Assembly: GCF_000332155.1 (NCBI RefSeq)
Contig: NZ_KB235904.1
Location: 2,277,813 to 2,341,812, forward strand
From: Kamptonema formosum PCC 6407
GTDB lineage: Bacteria > Cyanobacteriota > Cyanobacteriia > Cyanobacteriales > Microcoleaceae
Length of the DNA: 64,000 nt
Direction of reading: 5' to 3'
In this document: piece after piece, positions 34,080 to 43,816 of the stretch
Position numbering within the stretch: the stretch's first letter is position 1
How the letters are laid out: every line of letters starts with the position of its first letter
Program-made: the position numbers and the translations under genes
Notes under the pieces: model-generated
Databases searched by the model: none
Told to the model about the DNA's origin: nothing
Seen by the model: the letters and a program-made list of their open reading frames with translations, nothing else

Positions 34080-34715
34080 GTGTCTGTCGGTATTCTCGGC
34101 ACAAAACTAGGCATGACTCAAGTATTTGACGAACAGGGAAGAGCCATTCCCGTCACCGTCATTCAAGCAGGGCCATGTACAGTAACTCAAATTAAAACAA
34201 AACAGACCGATGGCTATGCTGCCATCCAAGTCGGTTACGGCGACGTGAAAGCCAAGGCCCTCAACAAGCCAGAACTAGGACACCTAGCCAAATCAGGAGC
34301 AACCCCAGTTCGCCACCTGCAAGAATACCGCTTGGAAGATATCGGTGAATTTCAACTAGGCCAACAAGTAAAAGCCGACCTATTTACACCAGGTCAAATC
34401 GTCGATGTCATCGGTACTAGCATCGGTAAAGGCTTTGCCGGCTTCCAAAAACGGCATAACTTCAAACGCGGGCCAATGGCTCACGGTTCCAAAAACCACC
34501 GTCAACCAGGTTCCATCGGGCCCGGAACCACACCTGGTCGCGTCTATCCCGGAAAAAGGATGGCAGGACGCTTAGGTAACGTGCAAATCACCGTCCGCAA
34601 ACTCACAGTATTGCGAGTAGATACCGAGCGCAACTTATTGCTCATCAAAGGAGCAGTTCCCGGCAAAGCAGGCGCATTAGTCAATGTAGTCCCTGAGAAA
34701 AAAGTAGGTCGGTAA
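34080..34715 (+). CDS. rplC: 50S ribosomal protein L3
   Basis: Starting at GTG 34080, which has AGGGAG upstream, the protein is 211 residues and begins [20 protein letters not shown], the standard cyanobacterial L3 N-terminus. The frame is open 51 codons further upstream, but that part is not L3-like. The tip loop ([19 protein letters not shown], with [14 protein letters not shown]) reaches the peptidyl-transferase region. As in other cyanobacteria, rpsJ is not in this cluster and rplC is the first gene. Confidence 0.96.
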   Translation: MSVGILGTKLGMTQVFDEQGRAIPVTVIQAGPCTVTQIKTKQTDGYAAIQVGYGDVKAKALNKPELGHLAKSGATPVRHLQEYRLEDIGEFQLGQQVKADLFTPGQIVDVIGTSIGKGFAGFQKRHNFKRGPMAHGSKNHRQPGSIGPGTTPGRVYPGKRMAGRLGNVQITVRKLTVLRVDTERNLLLIKGAVPGKAGALVNVVPEKKVGR

Positions 34716-34717
34716 TC

Positions 34718-34872
34718 GTTAGTAGTTGGTTGTTAGTAGTTAGTTGTTAGTGGTCACTTGTTAGCGGTTAGTTGGTTAATTAATTACCAATTACCAATTA
34801 CCACCAATTACCAATTACCAATTACCAATTACCAATTACCAATTACCAATTACCAATTACCAATTACCAAAA
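34718..34872. repeat. TTAGTAG/TTAGTTG and CAATTAC heptamer array (rplC-rplD)
   Basis: The rplC-rplD spacer consists of TTAGTNG-type units followed by about 13 CAATTAC units reaching to a few bases before the rplD ATG. Confidence 0.85.
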
Positions 34873-34875
34873 ATT

Positions 34876-35511
34876 ATGGTTAACTGCGTAGTACGAAATT
34901 GGCAAGGCGAAGAAGTAGGGGAAACCACCCTAGAATTGCGCGTAGCCAAAGAAGAAAATGCCTCTCACATCGTCCATAGAGCCTTAAGACGGCAAATGGT
35001 TAACGCCCGTCAAGGAACAGCCAGCACCAAAACCAGAGCAGAAGTCAGAGGTGGCGGTCGCAAACCTTGGCGGCAAAAAGGAACAGGTAGAGCCAGAGCC
35101 GGTTCCATCCGTTCTCCCCTATGGCGTGGCGGCGGTGTCAGCTTCGGCCCCAAGCCGAGAGACTTCGACATCAAAATGAATAAAAAGGAACGGCGTTTAG
35201 CATTGCGGACAGCCCTCCAAAGCCGCGCCGCCGAAGACTTCATCGTGGTAGAAGACTTCAGCGAACAAATAGCTAGACCCAAAACCAAAGAATTAATCAC
35301 AGCCCTCGCCCGATGGGGAGCCAACCCGGAATCAAGAATATTGTTAATCCTGCCAGAAAAACAGGAAAACATCTATTTATCCGGCCGTAACGTCCCCACC
35401 CTCAAAATTATTTTGGCAGGCTCCCTGAACATCTACGACATTCTTGCCGCCGACAAAATTGTTACCACAGCCACAGCCATTGCCAAAATGCAGGAGGTTT
35501 ACGGTGAGTGA
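34876..35511 (+). CDS. rplD: 50S ribosomal protein L4
   Basis: The 211-residue L4 has the conserved long loop ([33 protein letters not shown]) that lines the exit tunnel. It begins [20 protein letters not shown] after the Met. Its 3' end overlaps rplW by 8 bp, the only sizeable overlap in this cluster. In many bacteria L4 also autoregulates the S10 operon; that mechanism is not established in cyanobacteria. Confidence 0.96.
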   Translation: MVNCVVRNWQGEEVGETTLELRVAKEENASHIVHRALRRQMVNARQGTASTKTRAEVRGGGRKPWRQKGTGRARAGSIRSPLWRGGGVSFGPKPRDFDIKMNKKERRLALRTALQSRAAEDFIVVEDFSEQIARPKTKELITALARWGANPESRILLILPEKQENIYLSGRNVPTLKIILAGSLNIYDILAADKIVTTATAIAKMQEVYGE

Positions 35512-35812
35512 ATTTAATCCCCGCGATTTAGCGGACGTTTTACATAAACCCATTCTCACTGAGAAAGCTACTCGGATGATGGAACTCAACCAGTTCACCT
35601 TTGACGTAGCCCCCAAAGCCACAAAACCGATTATCAAAGCCGCAGTCGAGCAGATGTTCAATGTCAAAGTTATCGGCATGAACACCCAAAATCCGCCCCG
35701 CAAAAAGCGCAGAGTCGGCAAATTCCAGGGATTTAAACCCCGTTACAAACGAGCAGTCGTCACCCTCGCAGACGGCGAACCCTTGAGAAAAATTCTCTTC
35801 CCAGAAGTGTAA
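35504..35812 (+). CDS. rplW: 50S ribosomal protein L23
   Basis: The start is GTG 35504, with GGAGG upstream, inside the end of rplD. The product is 102 residues: [20 protein letters not shown], then NMKTQ-like loop [21 protein letters not shown]23 sits at the tunnel exit and docks trigger factor and SRP. An upstream in-frame ATG (35444) would only add residues translated from rplD sequence in another frame. Confidence 0.95.
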   Translation: MSEFNPRDLADVLHKPILTEKATRMMELNQFTFDVAPKATKPIIKAAVEQMFNVKVIGMNTQNPPRKKRRVGKFQGFKPRYKRAVVTLADGEPLRKILFPEV

Positions 35813-35826
35813 ACATCGGTAATTTG

Positions 35827-35902
35827 TGAGTTGACGGTTAACAGTTAACAGTTAACGGTTAACAGTTAGCCAATTACCAATTACCAATTACCAATTACCA
35901 AA
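35827..35902. repeat. GTTAACA/G and CAATTAC heptamer array (rplW-rplB)
   Basis: About five GTTAACN units followed by four or five CAATTAC units fill the spacer. Confidence 0.8.
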
Positions 35903-35904
35903 TT

Positions 35905-36768
35905 ATGGGCATCCGTTCCTACCGACCCTATACCCCAAGCACCAGACAACACACCGTCTCCGACTTTGCTGAGATTACACGCTCAGAACCCGAAAAGTCG
36001 CTGACGGCAAACAAGCACACCAAACAAGGTCGTAACAATCGCGGTGTCATCACCTGTCGTCACCGAGGCGGCGGCCACAAGCGTCTTTACCGGACTATCG
36101 ACTTCCGCCGCGACAAACTCAACGTTCCTGGAACCGTCCAAGCCATTGAGTACGACCCCAACCGTAACGCGAGAATTGCCCTCGTTTTCTACAAAGATGG
36201 CGAAAAGCGGTACATCCTCCATCCCGTAGGCTTGAAAATTGGGACAGTCATCACCTCTGGCCCCGAATCTCCCATCGAAATTGGTAACGCCTTACCTCTG
36301 ATTAATATTCCCCTGGGTACCAGCGTTCACAACGTCGAATTAGTACCAGGAAAAGGTGGGCAAATTGTCCGCTGTGCCGGCGCAACCGCTCAGTTAATGG
36401 CAAAAGAAGGTGACTACGTTACCCTCAAACTGCCTTCTGGCGAACAGCGCAAAATTCGCGCCAAATGCTACGCCACCATCGGTCAAGTTGGCAACGTTGA
36501 AGCCAGAAATATCAGCATCGGTAAAGCAGGTCGTACTCGCTGGAAAGGTCGCCGGCCTACAGTCCGAGGCAGCGTCATGAACCCCGTAGACCACCCGCAC
36601 GGTGGTGGCGAAGGCAGAGCCCCCATCGGTCGCTCCGGCCCCGTCACACCTTGGGGAAAACCAGCCTTGGGTGCCAAAACACGACGCAAGAACAAGCGCA
36701 GCGACTCCCTAATCGTGCGTCGCCGCCGCAAGGCCTCCAAGCGTGGAAAAGGCGGACGGCAAAGTTAA
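35905..36768 (+). CDS. rplB: 50S ribosomal protein L2
   Basis: The 287-residue L2 begins [20 protein letters not shown] and has the conserved [20 protein letters not shown] and the C-terminal [18 protein letters not shown] histidine loop that supports the peptidyl-transferase centre. Length and ends are normal. Confidence 0.97.
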   Translation: MGIRSYRPYTPSTRQHTVSDFAEITRSEPEKSLTANKHTKQGRNNRGVITCRHRGGGHKRLYRTIDFRRDKLNVPGTVQAIEYDPNRNARIALVFYKDGEKRYILHPVGLKIGTVITSGPESPIEIGNALPLINIPLGTSVHNVELVPGKGGQIVRCAGATAQLMAKEGDYVTLKLPSGEQRKIRAKCYATIGQVGNVEARNISIGKAGRTRWKGRRPTVRGSVMNPVDHPHGGGEGRAPIGRSGPVTPWGKPALGAKTRRKNKRSDSLIVRRRRKASKRGKGGRQS

Positions 36769-36775
36769 TCCTAAT

Positions 36776-36834
36776 AACAGTTAACAGTCAACAGTTAACT
36801 GTTAACTGTTAACCAATTACCAACTACCAATTAC
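36776..36834. repeat. GTTAACA/AGTTAACT and CAATTAC heptamer array (rplB-rpsS)
   Basis: Inverted and direct GTTAACN units followed by CAATTACC units fill the 67-bp spacer. Confidence 0.8.
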
Positions 36835-36835
36835 C

Positions 36836-37114
36836 ATGTCACGATCGCTAAAAAAAGGCCCATTTGTGGCCGATCACCTGCTCACCAAAATAGAAAAACT
36901 GAACTCTCTAGGTCAAAGGCAAGTTATTAAAACTTGGTCGAGAGCTTCTACCATTTTACCTCTGATGGTAGGTCACACGATCGCAGTTCATAACGGCCGC
37001 CAGCACGTTCCAGTTTATCTAACCGAGCAAATGGTCGGACATAAATTAGGAGAATTTGTCCCGACTCGTACCTTTAGAGGTCACGCTAAAGGCGATAAAA
37101 AGGCAAAAAGATAG
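36836..37114 (+). CDS. rpsS: 30S ribosomal protein S19
   Basis: The 92-residue S19 starts [20 protein letters not shown] and has [20 protein letters not shown] and [20 protein letters not shown], all standard. It binds 16S rRNA in the head together with S13, encoded later in the cluster. Confidence 0.97.
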   Translation: MSRSLKKGPFVADHLLTKIEKLNSLGQRQVIKTWSRASTILPLMVGHTIAVHNGRQHVPVYLTEQMVGHKLGEFVPTRTFRGHAKGDKKAKR

Positions 37115-37117
37115 ATT

Positions 37118-37152
37118 GTTGTTAACTGTTAACTGTTAACTGTTAACTGTTG
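37118..37152. repeat. TTAACTG heptamer array (rpsS-rplV)
   Basis: Four to five TTAACTG units lie between rpsS and rplV. Confidence 0.8.
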
Positions 37153-37173
37153 AAAAGTAGAGAGAAGAGCTAA

Positions 37174-37530
37174 ATGGCTATTGATACAAATTCAGAAGTA
37201 AAAGCGATCGCGCGTTACATCCGAATGTCCCCCCACAAAGTGCGGCGAGTCCTCGACCAAATTCGCGGCAAATCTTATAGGGAAGCGCTGGTTTTACTGG
37301 AATTCATGCCTTACCGCGCCTGCGAACCAATACTCAAAGTCCTGCGTTCAGCGGCGGCAAATGCCGAACATAACGCAGGCATGGATCGAGCGCAACTCAT
37401 TGTCTCTCAAGCTTTCGCCGATCAAGGCCCAGTCTTGAAACGCTTTAGACCCAGAGCTCAAGGTCGCGCTTATCAAATTCGCAAACCCACTTGTCACATC
37501 ACTGTCGCAGTGGCAACGCAAGCAGAGTAA
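37174..37530 (+). CDS. rplV: 50S ribosomal protein L22
   Basis: The 118-residue L22 contains [20 protein letters not shown] and the tunnel beta-hairpin [20 protein letters not shown] near the C-terminus. The size is normal for cyanobacteria. Confidence 0.96.
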   Translation: MAIDTNSEVKAIARYIRMSPHKVRRVLDQIRGKSYREALVLLEFMPYRACEPILKVLRSAAANAEHNAGMDRAQLIVSQAFADQGPVLKRFRPRAQGRAYQIRKPTCHITVAVATQAE

Positions 37531-37540
37531 CGAATACCAG

Positions 37541-37578
37541 GTTAACTGTTAACTTTTAACTGTTAATTGTTAACTGTA
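37541..37578. repeat. TTAACTG/TTAATTG heptamer array (rplV-rpsC)
   Basis: Five TTAACTG-like units with small variations. Confidence 0.7.
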
Positions 37579-37631
37579 AGAGCTAAGAAGCGGTCTTCTT
37601 TACTTCTTTAATTAATTCTTTCTTGACTCTT

Positions 37632-38360
37632 ATGGGACAGAAAATTCATCCAGTTGGTTTTAGACTTGGCATCACTCAGGAACACCGTTCGCGGTGGTTT
37701 GCTGATGCTAAAAACTATCCAGAGCTTTTACAAGAAGACTCGAAAATTCGTCAGTACGTCCAAAAAAACCTCAGTAACGCAGGTATTTCCTCAGTCAAAA
37801 TTGACCGGAAAGCTGACCAAATCGATCTTGAGGTACAAACAGCTAGACCCGGCGTAGTCGTCGGTCGTGGCGGGACGGGAATCGAACAATTGCGAGTAGG
37901 TTTGCAGCAACAATTAGGCAGCAACCGTCAGATTCGGATCAACGTTGTAGAAGTGCAGCGTGTAGATGCTGACGCTACCTTAATTGCTGAATATATTGCC
38001 CAGCAATTAGAGCGCCGCGTTTCCTTCCGTCGAGTTGTCCGCCAAGCCATCACCCGCGCTCAAAAAGCTGGGATTGAAGGCATTAAAATCCAAGTTAGCG
38101 GTCGCTTAAACGGAGCAGAAATTGCCCGTACAGAGTGGACGCGGGAAGGTCGAGTCCCCCTGCACACATTGCGTGCAGACATTGATTATTCTTACTGCAC
38201 CGCCAAAACCATCTATGGAATTTTAGGCGTTAAAGTTTGGGTTTTCAAAGGCGAAATCATCCCCGGACAGGAAGATATTCCTGCTCCTAATGCAGGCCCG
38301 CCCCGCACTAAAAATAAGGGTCGCCGCCATAAATTTGAAGATCGTTCCAACGAAGGTTAA
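37632..38360 (+). CDS. rpsC: 30S ribosomal protein S3
   Basis: Starting at ATG 37632 ([20 protein letters not shown]) the protein is 242 residues; an in-frame TTG 9 bp upstream is discounted because S3 always begins MGQK. The KH domain motif [10 protein letters not shown] is present. The C-terminal tail is lysine/arginine-rich ([15 protein letters not shown]). Confidence 0.96.
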   Translation: MGQKIHPVGFRLGITQEHRSRWFADAKNYPELLQEDSKIRQYVQKNLSNAGISSVKIDRKADQIDLEVQTARPGVVVGRGGTGIEQLRVGLQQQLGSNRQIRINVVEVQRVDADATLIAEYIAQQLERRVSFRRVVRQAITRAQKAGIEGIKIQVSGRLNGAEIARTEWTREGRVPLHTLRADIDYSYCTAKTIYGILGVKVWVFKGEIIPGQEDIPAPNAGPPRTKNKGRRHKFEDRSNEG

Positions 38361-38466
38361 TAGTTAATAGTTAATGGTTAGTAGTTAGTAGTTAATGGAA
38401 AAATATAACCAACAACCAACAACTAACAACCAACAACTAACAACTAACAACCAACAACCAACAATA
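38360..38466. repeat. TTAATAG/TTAGTAG and CAACAAC/TAACAAC heptamer array (rpsC-rplP)
   Basis: TTAATGG-type units followed by about eight AACAACC/AACAACT units fill the spacer, beginning at the rpsC stop codon. Confidence 0.8.
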
Positions 38467-38474
38467 CCCACGCC

Positions 38475-38894
38475 ATGTTAAGTCCTAAAAGAACAAAATT
38501 CCGCAAGCAGCAACGCGGGCGGATGAATGGAGTTGCCACTCGCGGTAACAATGTTAGCTTTGGCGAATTTGCTCTCCAAGCCCTCGAACCCGCTTGGATC
38601 ACTTCCCGTCAAATAGAGGCCAGTCGTCGCGCCATGACTCGCTATATTCGCAGAGGCGGCAAAATTTGGATTCGCGTGTTTCCAGATAAACCAGTTACTC
38701 AACGAGCCGCTGAAACCCGGATGGGTTCAGGTAAAGGTGCGCCGGAGTTTTGGGTAGCAGTAATTAAGCCGGGTCGCGTGCTGTTTGAAATTGGCGGCGT
38801 TCCCGAAGTAACTGCTCGCGAAGCGATGCGTTTGGCATCCTTTAAATTGCCCATTAAGACTAAGTTCATCACCCGCGAAGAGGAGCAGTCTTAG
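38475..38894 (+). CDS. rplP: 50S ribosomal protein L16
   Basis: The 139-residue L16 begins [20 protein letters not shown] and has the conserved [20 protein letters not shown] and [20 protein letters not shown]. It is one base apart from rpmC, so the pair is closely coupled. Confidence 0.97.
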   Translation: MLSPKRTKFRKQQRGRMNGVATRGNNVSFGEFALQALEPAWITSRQIEASRRAMTRYIRRGGKIWIRVFPDKPVTQRAAETRMGSGKGAPEFWVAVIKPGRVLFEIGGVPEVTAREAMRLASFKLPIKTKFITREEEQS

Positions 38895-38895
38895 A

Positions 38896-39135
38896 ATGTC
38901 TTTATCAAAGATTCAAGAATCTAAAGATTTGACTGATGCTGAAATCACAGAGCAGATTTTAGCGATTAAACGCCAACTGATGGAACTGCGAATGTTGCAA
39001 GCAACTGGCCGCTTAGAAAAGCCTCACCAGTTCAAGCACGCCAAGCATCGGCTGGCTCAGTTAATGACAGTTGAAGGGGAGCGATCGCGAGCCGCCGCCG
39101 CCGAGGCCCTTGCTGCTGCGAAAAGCGCTTCTTAG
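38896..39135 (+). CDS. rpmC: 50S ribosomal protein L29
   Basis: The 79-residue helical-hairpin protein contains LTDAEITEQILAIKRQLMEL and RLEKPHQFKHAKHRLAQLMT, typical L29. A short Ala-rich tail (AAAEALAAAKSAS) extends it slightly beyond the bacterial norm. Confidence 0.94.
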   Translation: MSLSKIQESKDLTDAEITEQILAIKRQLMELRMLQATGRLEKPHQFKHAKHRLAQLMTVEGERSRAAAAEALAAAKSAS

Positions 39136-39202
39136 CAAAAGCTAGTAGTGTGAAGGCCCCTATAAATAACCAGAGTCAGTTGCACAGTAGGAATAGGTTG
39201 CT

Positions 39203-39451
39203 ATGGCAGTTAAGGAAAGAGTTGGCTTAGTCGTCAGCGACAAAATGAATAAAACGGTAGTGGTAGCAGTCGAAAACCGCGCTTCCCACACCAAATACGG
39301 CAAAACCGTCGTGAACACCAAAAAATATAAAGCTCACGACGAAGAAAATCAGTGCAAACCAGGCGATCGCGTCCGCATTACCGAAACGCGCCCCCTGAGC
39401 AAAACCAAACACTGGATCGTTGCCGAAATTCTCACCACCAAAAACGGGTGA
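39203..39451 (+). CDS. rpsQ: 30S ribosomal protein S17
   Basis: The 82-residue OB-fold protein begins [20 protein letters not shown] and has the family pattern [20 protein letters not shown] and [18 protein letters not shown]. It follows rpmC after 67 bp without heptamers. Confidence 0.97.
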   Translation: MAVKERVGLVVSDKMNKTVVVAVENRASHTKYGKTVVNTKKYKAHDEENQCKPGDRVRITETRPLSKTKHWIVAEILTTKNG

Positions 39452-39454
39452 CAA

Positions 39455-39521
39455 ATTGTTAACAGTTAACAGTTAACAGTTAACCGTTAACCATTAACAA
39501 TTAGCAATTAGCAGGAATCGA
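39455..39521. repeat. GTTAACA/C and AATTAGC heptamer array (rpsQ-rplN)
   Basis: About five GTTAACN units and two or three AATTAGC units lie in the spacer. Confidence 0.8.
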
Positions 39522-39525
39522 AATC

Positions 39526-39894
39526 ATGATTCAACCTCAAACTTACCTCAACGTAGCCGACAATAGCGGAGCCAGAAAATTAATGTGCATCCGCGTATTA
39601 GGTGGAGGCAACCGCCGCTACGCTGGAGTCGGCGATGTCATTATCGCCGTTGTCAAAGATGCCATTCCTAACATGGCAGTTAAAAAATCCGATGTCGTCC
39701 GGGCCGTTGTTGTCCGTACTCGCAAAGGTGAGCGCCGGGACAGCGGCATGAGCATCCGTTTCGATGACAATGCTGCTGTGATTATCAACGCTGACGGCAA
39801 CCCGAAAGGCACTCGTGTTTTCGGCCCTGTCGCCCGCGAATTGCGCGACAAAAACTTTACTAAAATCGTTTCTTTAGCGCCGGAGGTACTTTAA
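39526..39894 (+). CDS. rplN: 50S ribosomal protein L14
   Basis: The 122-residue L14 begins [20 protein letters not shown] and contains [20 protein letters not shown] and [20 protein letters not shown]. Its TAA shares a base with the rplX ATG (TAATG), so translation is coupled. Confidence 0.97.
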   Translation: MIQPQTYLNVADNSGARKLMCIRVLGGGNRRYAGVGDVIIAVVKDAIPNMAVKKSDVVRAVVVRTRKGERRDSGMSIRFDDNAAVIINADGNPKGTRVFGPVARELRDKNFTKIVSLAPEVL

Positions 39895-40253
39895 TGTACA
39901 GCAAACAAGGCAAAAAAAGTGGCACCCAAGTCCGCCACAAAATGCACGTCAAAAAAGGCGACACCGTTCAAGTCATTACTGGCAAAGATAAGGGCAAAGT
40001 CGGTGAAATCTTAAAGACATATCCTCAAGCTAGCAAAGTAGTTGTCCAAGGAATTAACGTCAAAACTAAGCACGTTAAACCCCAGCAGGAAGGCGAATCA
40101 GGTAAAATCACTACCTTTGAAGGCCCCATCCACAGCTCCAATGTAATGCTCTATTCCACCAAAGAAAAAGTAGCTAGCCGCGTTTGCTTCACCTTCACCG
40201 AAGATGGTCGCAAAGTTCGCAAGCTCAAGAAAACTGGTGAAATCATCGACTAA
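39894..40253 (+). CDS. rplX: 50S ribosomal protein L24
   Basis: The 119-residue L24 has the KOW motif [20 protein letters not shown] and the [20 protein letters not shown] segment. It starts within the rplN stop. Confidence 0.96.
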   Translation: MYSKQGKKSGTQVRHKMHVKKGDTVQVITGKDKGKVGEILKTYPQASKVVVQGINVKTKHVKPQQEGESGKITTFEGPIHSSNVMLYSTKEKVASRVCFTFTEDGRKVRKLKKTGEIID

Positions 40254-40306
40254 CAGTTAACAGTTAACAGTTAACAGTTAACAATTAGCAATTAGCAATT
40301 AGCAAT
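40252..40306. repeat. TAACAGT and AATTAGC heptamer array (rplX-rplE)
   Basis: The array begins at the rplX stop codon with about four TAACAGT units, then AATTAGC units. Confidence 0.8.
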
Positions 40307-40347
40307 TTCCTGACCACGCCCAGGAACAGCAAAGACACAAAGCAATT

Positions 40348-40890
40348 ATGGCAATACAACTCAAGACCACGTACCAAGAAAAAATTGTCCCGAAACTGAT
40401 GGATCAGTTTAAATACACTAATATCCATCAAGTCCCCAAAGTGGTGAAAGTCACTATAAACAGAGGATTGGGCGAAGCATCTCAAAACGCTAAAGCTCTC
40501 GAATCCTCAATCACTGAAATTGGCATCATCGCAGGTCAAAAACCTGTAGTGACAAGAGCAAAAAAAGCGATCGCAGGCTTCAAAATCCGCAAAGGAGTAC
40601 CCGTTGGCGTGATGGTCACGCTGCGCTCAGACCGGATGTATGCTTTTCTGGAACGGTTGATCAATCTTACTCTTCCCCGCATTCGCGACTTTCGTGGCGT
40701 TAGCGCCAAAAGTTTTGACGGGCGCGGCAACTATAGCTTGGGATTGAGAGAACAGCTAATCTTTCCAGAAATAGAATACGATAGCATCGATCAAATTCGC
40801 GGGATGGACATTTCAATCATCACCACAGCCAACACCGACGAAGAAGGTCGCGCATTGCTCAAAGAAATGGGTATGCCATTCAGGTATTAG
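40348..40890 (+). CDS. rplE: 50S ribosomal protein L5
   Basis: The 180-residue L5 shows [40 protein letters not shown] and [20 protein letters not shown], all diagnostic. It binds 5S rRNA with L18. rpsN, which follows rplE in many bacteria, is absent here, as usual for cyanobacteria. Confidence 0.97.
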   Translation: MAIQLKTTYQEKIVPKLMDQFKYTNIHQVPKVVKVTINRGLGEASQNAKALESSITEIGIIAGQKPVVTRAKKAIAGFKIRKGVPVGVMVTLRSDRMYAFLERLINLTLPRIRDFRGVSAKSFDGRGNYSLGLREQLIFPEIEYDSIDQIRGMDISIITTANTDEEGRALLKEMGMPFRY

Positions 40891-40911
40891 TAGTAAAGTA
40901 AAGAACAACAG

Positions 40912-41313
40912 ATGGCAGCTAACGATACTATTGCAGATATGCTGACGCGCATTCGCAACTCCTGCATGGCGCGACACCAAACTACTGAGATTCCCTCCAC
41001 AAAAATGACTCGCAGCATTGCTGAAGTCCTGAAAAGTGAAGGCTTTATCGCTGAAATTGAAGAGGCAGGCGAAGGCATCAAGCGGCATTTAGTGCTCTCT
41101 TTAAAGTACAAAGGCAAAACTCGCCGCCCGATCATTACCGCCCTCAAGCGAGTCAGCAAACCCGGCTTGCGCGTTTACTCTAATCGCAAAGAATTACCGC
41201 GAGTTTTAGGCGGAATTGGCATAGCCATCATCTCCACCTCCAGCGGCATTATGACCGATAGAGAAGCCAGACGGCAAGGTTTAGGCGGTGAAGTGCTTTG
41301 TTATGTATGGTAA
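40912..41313 (+). CDS. rpsH: 30S ribosomal protein S8
   Basis: The 133-residue S8 begins [20 protein letters not shown] and ends with [20 protein letters not shown]. It binds the central domain of 16S rRNA and in E. coli represses the spc operon. Confidence 0.97.
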   Translation: MAANDTIADMLTRIRNSCMARHQTTEIPSTKMTRSIAEVLKSEGFIAEIEEAGEGIKRHLVLSLKYKGKTRRPIITALKRVSKPGLRVYSNRKELPRVLGGIGIAIISTSSGIMTDREARRQGLGGEVLCYVW

Positions 41314-41316
41314 TTG

Positions 41317-41452
41317 TTGACAGTTAACTGTTAACTGTTAACGGTTAGTTGTTAGTTGTTTATTGTTGGTTATTAACAGCAATTACCGATTACCAATTAC
41401 CGCTTACCAATTACCAATTACCAATTACCAATTACCAATTACCAACAGACAA
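41317..41452. repeat. GTTAACT, GTTAGTT and CAATTAC heptamer array (rpsH-rplF)
   Basis: A mixed array of three heptamer types fills the spacer. It lacks stops in the frame of rplF and would add a spurious 39-residue repeat-derived N-terminus ([14 protein letters not shown]) if an upstream ATG were chosen. Confidence 0.85.
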
Positions 41453-41479
41453 AGGACAAAAGACAAAGGACAAAAAATT

Positions 41480-42025
41480 ATGTCTCGAATTGGTAAGCGC
41501 CCAATTAGCATACCTAGTAAAGTGACCGTCACCATTGACGGTCAGCACGTTGCAGTTAAAGGGCCAAAAGGTGAACTTTCTCGACTATTGCCGGCAGAAG
41601 TCGTCTTAGAACTGGAAGGGGAAACCTTGTTAGTAACACGCCGGGACGAATCCCGTACCGCCCGCCAGTTGCACGGCCTGTGCCGCACTCTCGTATCTAA
41701 TATGGTAGAGGGAGTCTCAAACGGCTTTCAGCGTCGTCTGGAAATTCAGGGCGTGGGCTATCGGGCTCAAGTTCAAGGTCGCAACCTGATCTTAAACGTG
41801 GGTTACAGCAAACCCGTCGAAATGCCGCCCCCAGAAGGCATTCAAGTGGCAGTTGAAGGCAACGTCAACGTGATTGTCAGCGGCATTGATAAAGAATTGG
41901 TGGGAAACACCGCCGCCCGCATCCGGGCAGTCCGCCCACCTGAAGTCTACAAGGGCAAAGGCATTCGCTACACCGGCGAAGTAGTCAGACGCAAGGCTGG
42001 CAAGACAGCAGGGAAGAAGAAGTAA
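41480..42025 (+). CDS. rplF: 50S ribosomal protein L6
   Basis: The 181-residue protein from ATG 41480 begins [20 protein letters not shown] and contains [20 protein letters not shown] and [20 protein letters not shown]. The in-frame ATG at 41363 is rejected because the extra residues are translated heptamers. Confidence 0.96.
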   Translation: MSRIGKRPISIPSKVTVTIDGQHVAVKGPKGELSRLLPAEVVLELEGETLLVTRRDESRTARQLHGLCRTLVSNMVEGVSNGFQRRLEIQGVGYRAQVQGRNLILNVGYSKPVEMPPPEGIQVAVEGNVNVIVSGIDKELVGNTAARIRAVRPPEVYKGKGIRYTGEVVRRKAGKTAGKKK

Positions 42026-42027
42026 AA

Positions 42028-42390
42028 ATGAAACTTACTCGTAAAGAATCAATAGAGCGCCGTCACCGCCGAGTGCGGCGCAAGGTATCTGGTACTCCCG
42101 AACGCCCCCGGTTGGCAGTGTTTCGCTCTCACCAGCATATCTATGCACAGGTAATTGACGACACCAAGCAGCACACTTTGGTATCTGCGTCAACCCTCGA
42201 TCCCGAATTAAAAACCGACCTCAAGAGCGGCGGTAACTGTAACGCTTCCGTGCAAGTCGGTCAATTGATTGCCAAGCGCTGCTCTAGCGCTGGTATCTCC
42301 AAAGTTGTCTTTGACCGGGGAGGCAACCTCTATCACGGTCGCGTAAAAGCTCTAGCAGAAGCAGCTCGCGAAGCGGGTTTAGATTTTTAG
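42028..42390 (+). CDS. rplR: 50S ribosomal protein L18
   Basis: The 120-residue L18 begins [20 protein letters not shown] and ends [20 protein letters not shown] + EAGLDF. It starts 2 bp after rplF and binds 5S rRNA. Confidence 0.97.
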   Translation: MKLTRKESIERRHRRVRRKVSGTPERPRLAVFRSHQHIYAQVIDDTKQHTLVSASTLDPELKTDLKSGGNCNASVQVGQLIAKRCSSAGISKVVFDRGGNLYHGRVKALAEAAREAGLDF

Positions 42391-42398
42391 AGCAGTTA

Positions 42399-42491
42399 TT
42401 TGCTAATGGCTAATTGCTAATGGCTAATTGCTAATTAGTAATTACCAGTTAACGGTTAACGGTTAACAGTTAACAGTTAACAGTTAACAAT
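42399..42491. repeat. GCTAATG/GCTAATT, GTTAACG/A heptamer array (rplR-rpsE)
   Basis: About four GCTAATN units and five GTTAACN units fill the spacer. Confidence 0.8.
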
Positions 42492-42508
42492 TTCTAAAGG
42501 ACAAAATA

Positions 42509-43060
42509 ATGGCAGAACAAAAAGAGCAGCGCAACAGCAACACCAACAAGAAAAAAAGTAACAAATCTCGCGACAAAGAACCCGAATGGCAAGAGCGCGT
42601 CGTTCAAATTCGCCGCGTTACCAAAGTAGTCAAAGGTGGTAAAAAGCTTAGCTTCCGCGCCATCGTTATCATTGGTAACGAACGGGGTCAAGTTGGAGTC
42701 GGTGTTGGCAAAGCCAGTGACGTGATTGGAGCAGTTAAAAAGGGCGTTGCCGATGGCAAAAAGCACCTGATAGAAGTTCCTCTGACTAAGGCTAATTCCA
42801 TCCCCCATCCTGTCAACGGCGAAGGTGGCGGAGCCAAAGTAATGATGCGACCAGCATCTCCCGGTACTGGGGTAATTGCTGGGGGAGCAGTGCGAACAGT
42901 GCTTGAATTAGCAGGCGTTCGCAATATTCTCGCCAAACAACTAGGTTCTGGTAATCCTTTAAACAACGCTAGAGCCGCCGTCAATGCTCTTTCCTCCCTG
43001 CGAACCTTTTCTGAGGTTGCCCAAGAGCGAGGCGTTCCTGTTGAACACCTTTATGCTTAG
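42509..43060 (+). CDS. rpsE: 30S ribosomal protein S5
   Basis: The 183-residue S5 has a Lys/Asn/Glu-rich N-terminus ([20 protein letters not shown]) and the conserved [20 protein letters not shown] and [20 protein letters not shown]. rpmD (L30), which follows in many bacteria, is absent. Confidence 0.97.
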   Translation: MAEQKEQRNSNTNKKKSNKSRDKEPEWQERVVQIRRVTKVVKGGKKLSFRAIVIIGNERGQVGVGVGKASDVIGAVKKGVADGKKHLIEVPLTKANSIPHPVNGEGGGAKVMMRPASPGTGVIAGGAVRTVLELAGVRNILAKQLGSGNPLNNARAAVNALSSLRTFSEVAQERGVPVEHLYA

Positions 43061-43063
43061 TCA

Positions 43064-43237
43064 ATGGCTAATAGCTAATGGCTAATAGCTAATGGTTAAT
43101 AGCTAATGGTTAATAGCTAATGGTTAGCGGTTAGTAGGAAAATACAACTAAAAACCAAAGACTAACAATTAGCAATTAGCAATTAGCAATTAGCAGTTAG
43201 CAACTAGCAATTACCGATTACCAATTACCTATTACCA
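43064..43237. repeat. GCTAATA/GGTTAAT, AATTAGC and CAATTAC heptamer array (rpsE-rplO)
   Basis: This is the longest heptamer-filled spacer of the ribosomal cluster: about eight GCTAATG/A and GGTTAAT-like units, a short gap, then about six AATTAGC and CAATTAC units. Confidence 0.85.
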
Positions 43238-43242
43238 AAACT

Positions 43243-43686
43243 ATGAGATTACAAGATGCTCTGCCAAAAGCAGGCTCCCAAAAGCGTCCCCGCCGCTTAG
43301 GTCGGGGTATTTCAGCCGGTCAAGGCGCTAGCTCAGGTAAGGGGATGCGCGGTCAAAAATCTCGGTCAGGGAGTGGCACCCGACCAGGTTTTGAGGGCGG
43401 TCAAAATCCTCTATACCGCCGCTTACCCAAGTTAAAGAGCTTTCCCCTTGTTAACCGGAAAGAGTACACTACGATTAATGTAAGTAAACTTGCCGAACTG
43501 CCACCAAACACAGAAGTAACTTTAGCTTCTTTGATCGATGCAAAAATCGTCACTACTGATGATGGGCCGCTGAAAATCTTAGGAGATGGGGAATTAAATG
43601 TGGCCCTGCAAGTGAAAGCTGCTGGTTTTACAGCCGGGGCCCGCGCCAAAATTGAGGCCGCAGGTGGAAGCTGTGAAGTAGTTTAG
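43243..43686 (+). CDS. rplO: 50S ribosomal protein L15
   Basis: The 147-residue L15 starts [20 protein letters not shown], then [20 protein letters not shown] and [19 protein letters not shown]. secY follows after 130 bp. Confidence 0.97.
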   Translation: MRLQDALPKAGSQKRPRRLGRGISAGQGASSGKGMRGQKSRSGSGTRPGFEGGQNPLYRRLPKLKSFPLVNRKEYTTINVSKLAELPPNTEVTLASLIDAKIVTTDDGPLKILGDGELNVALQVKAAGFTAGARAKIEAAGGSCEVV

Positions 43687-43816
43687 GGGTGCGCTCTTGG
43701 GTAGGCTACGCCAGCTTTAGGCATTCCGATGCGTTGAGATTGGCAAATCCAAATGCACCAAGTCGCCCCTCGATAAAACTCATTTAAAACTCAAATTCAC
43801 AACTAAAAACTCGTTT

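Noticed and set aside
41363-41479. N-terminal extension of rplF
   Set aside because: The residues are translated heptamer repeats; all L6 proteins start at SRIGK.
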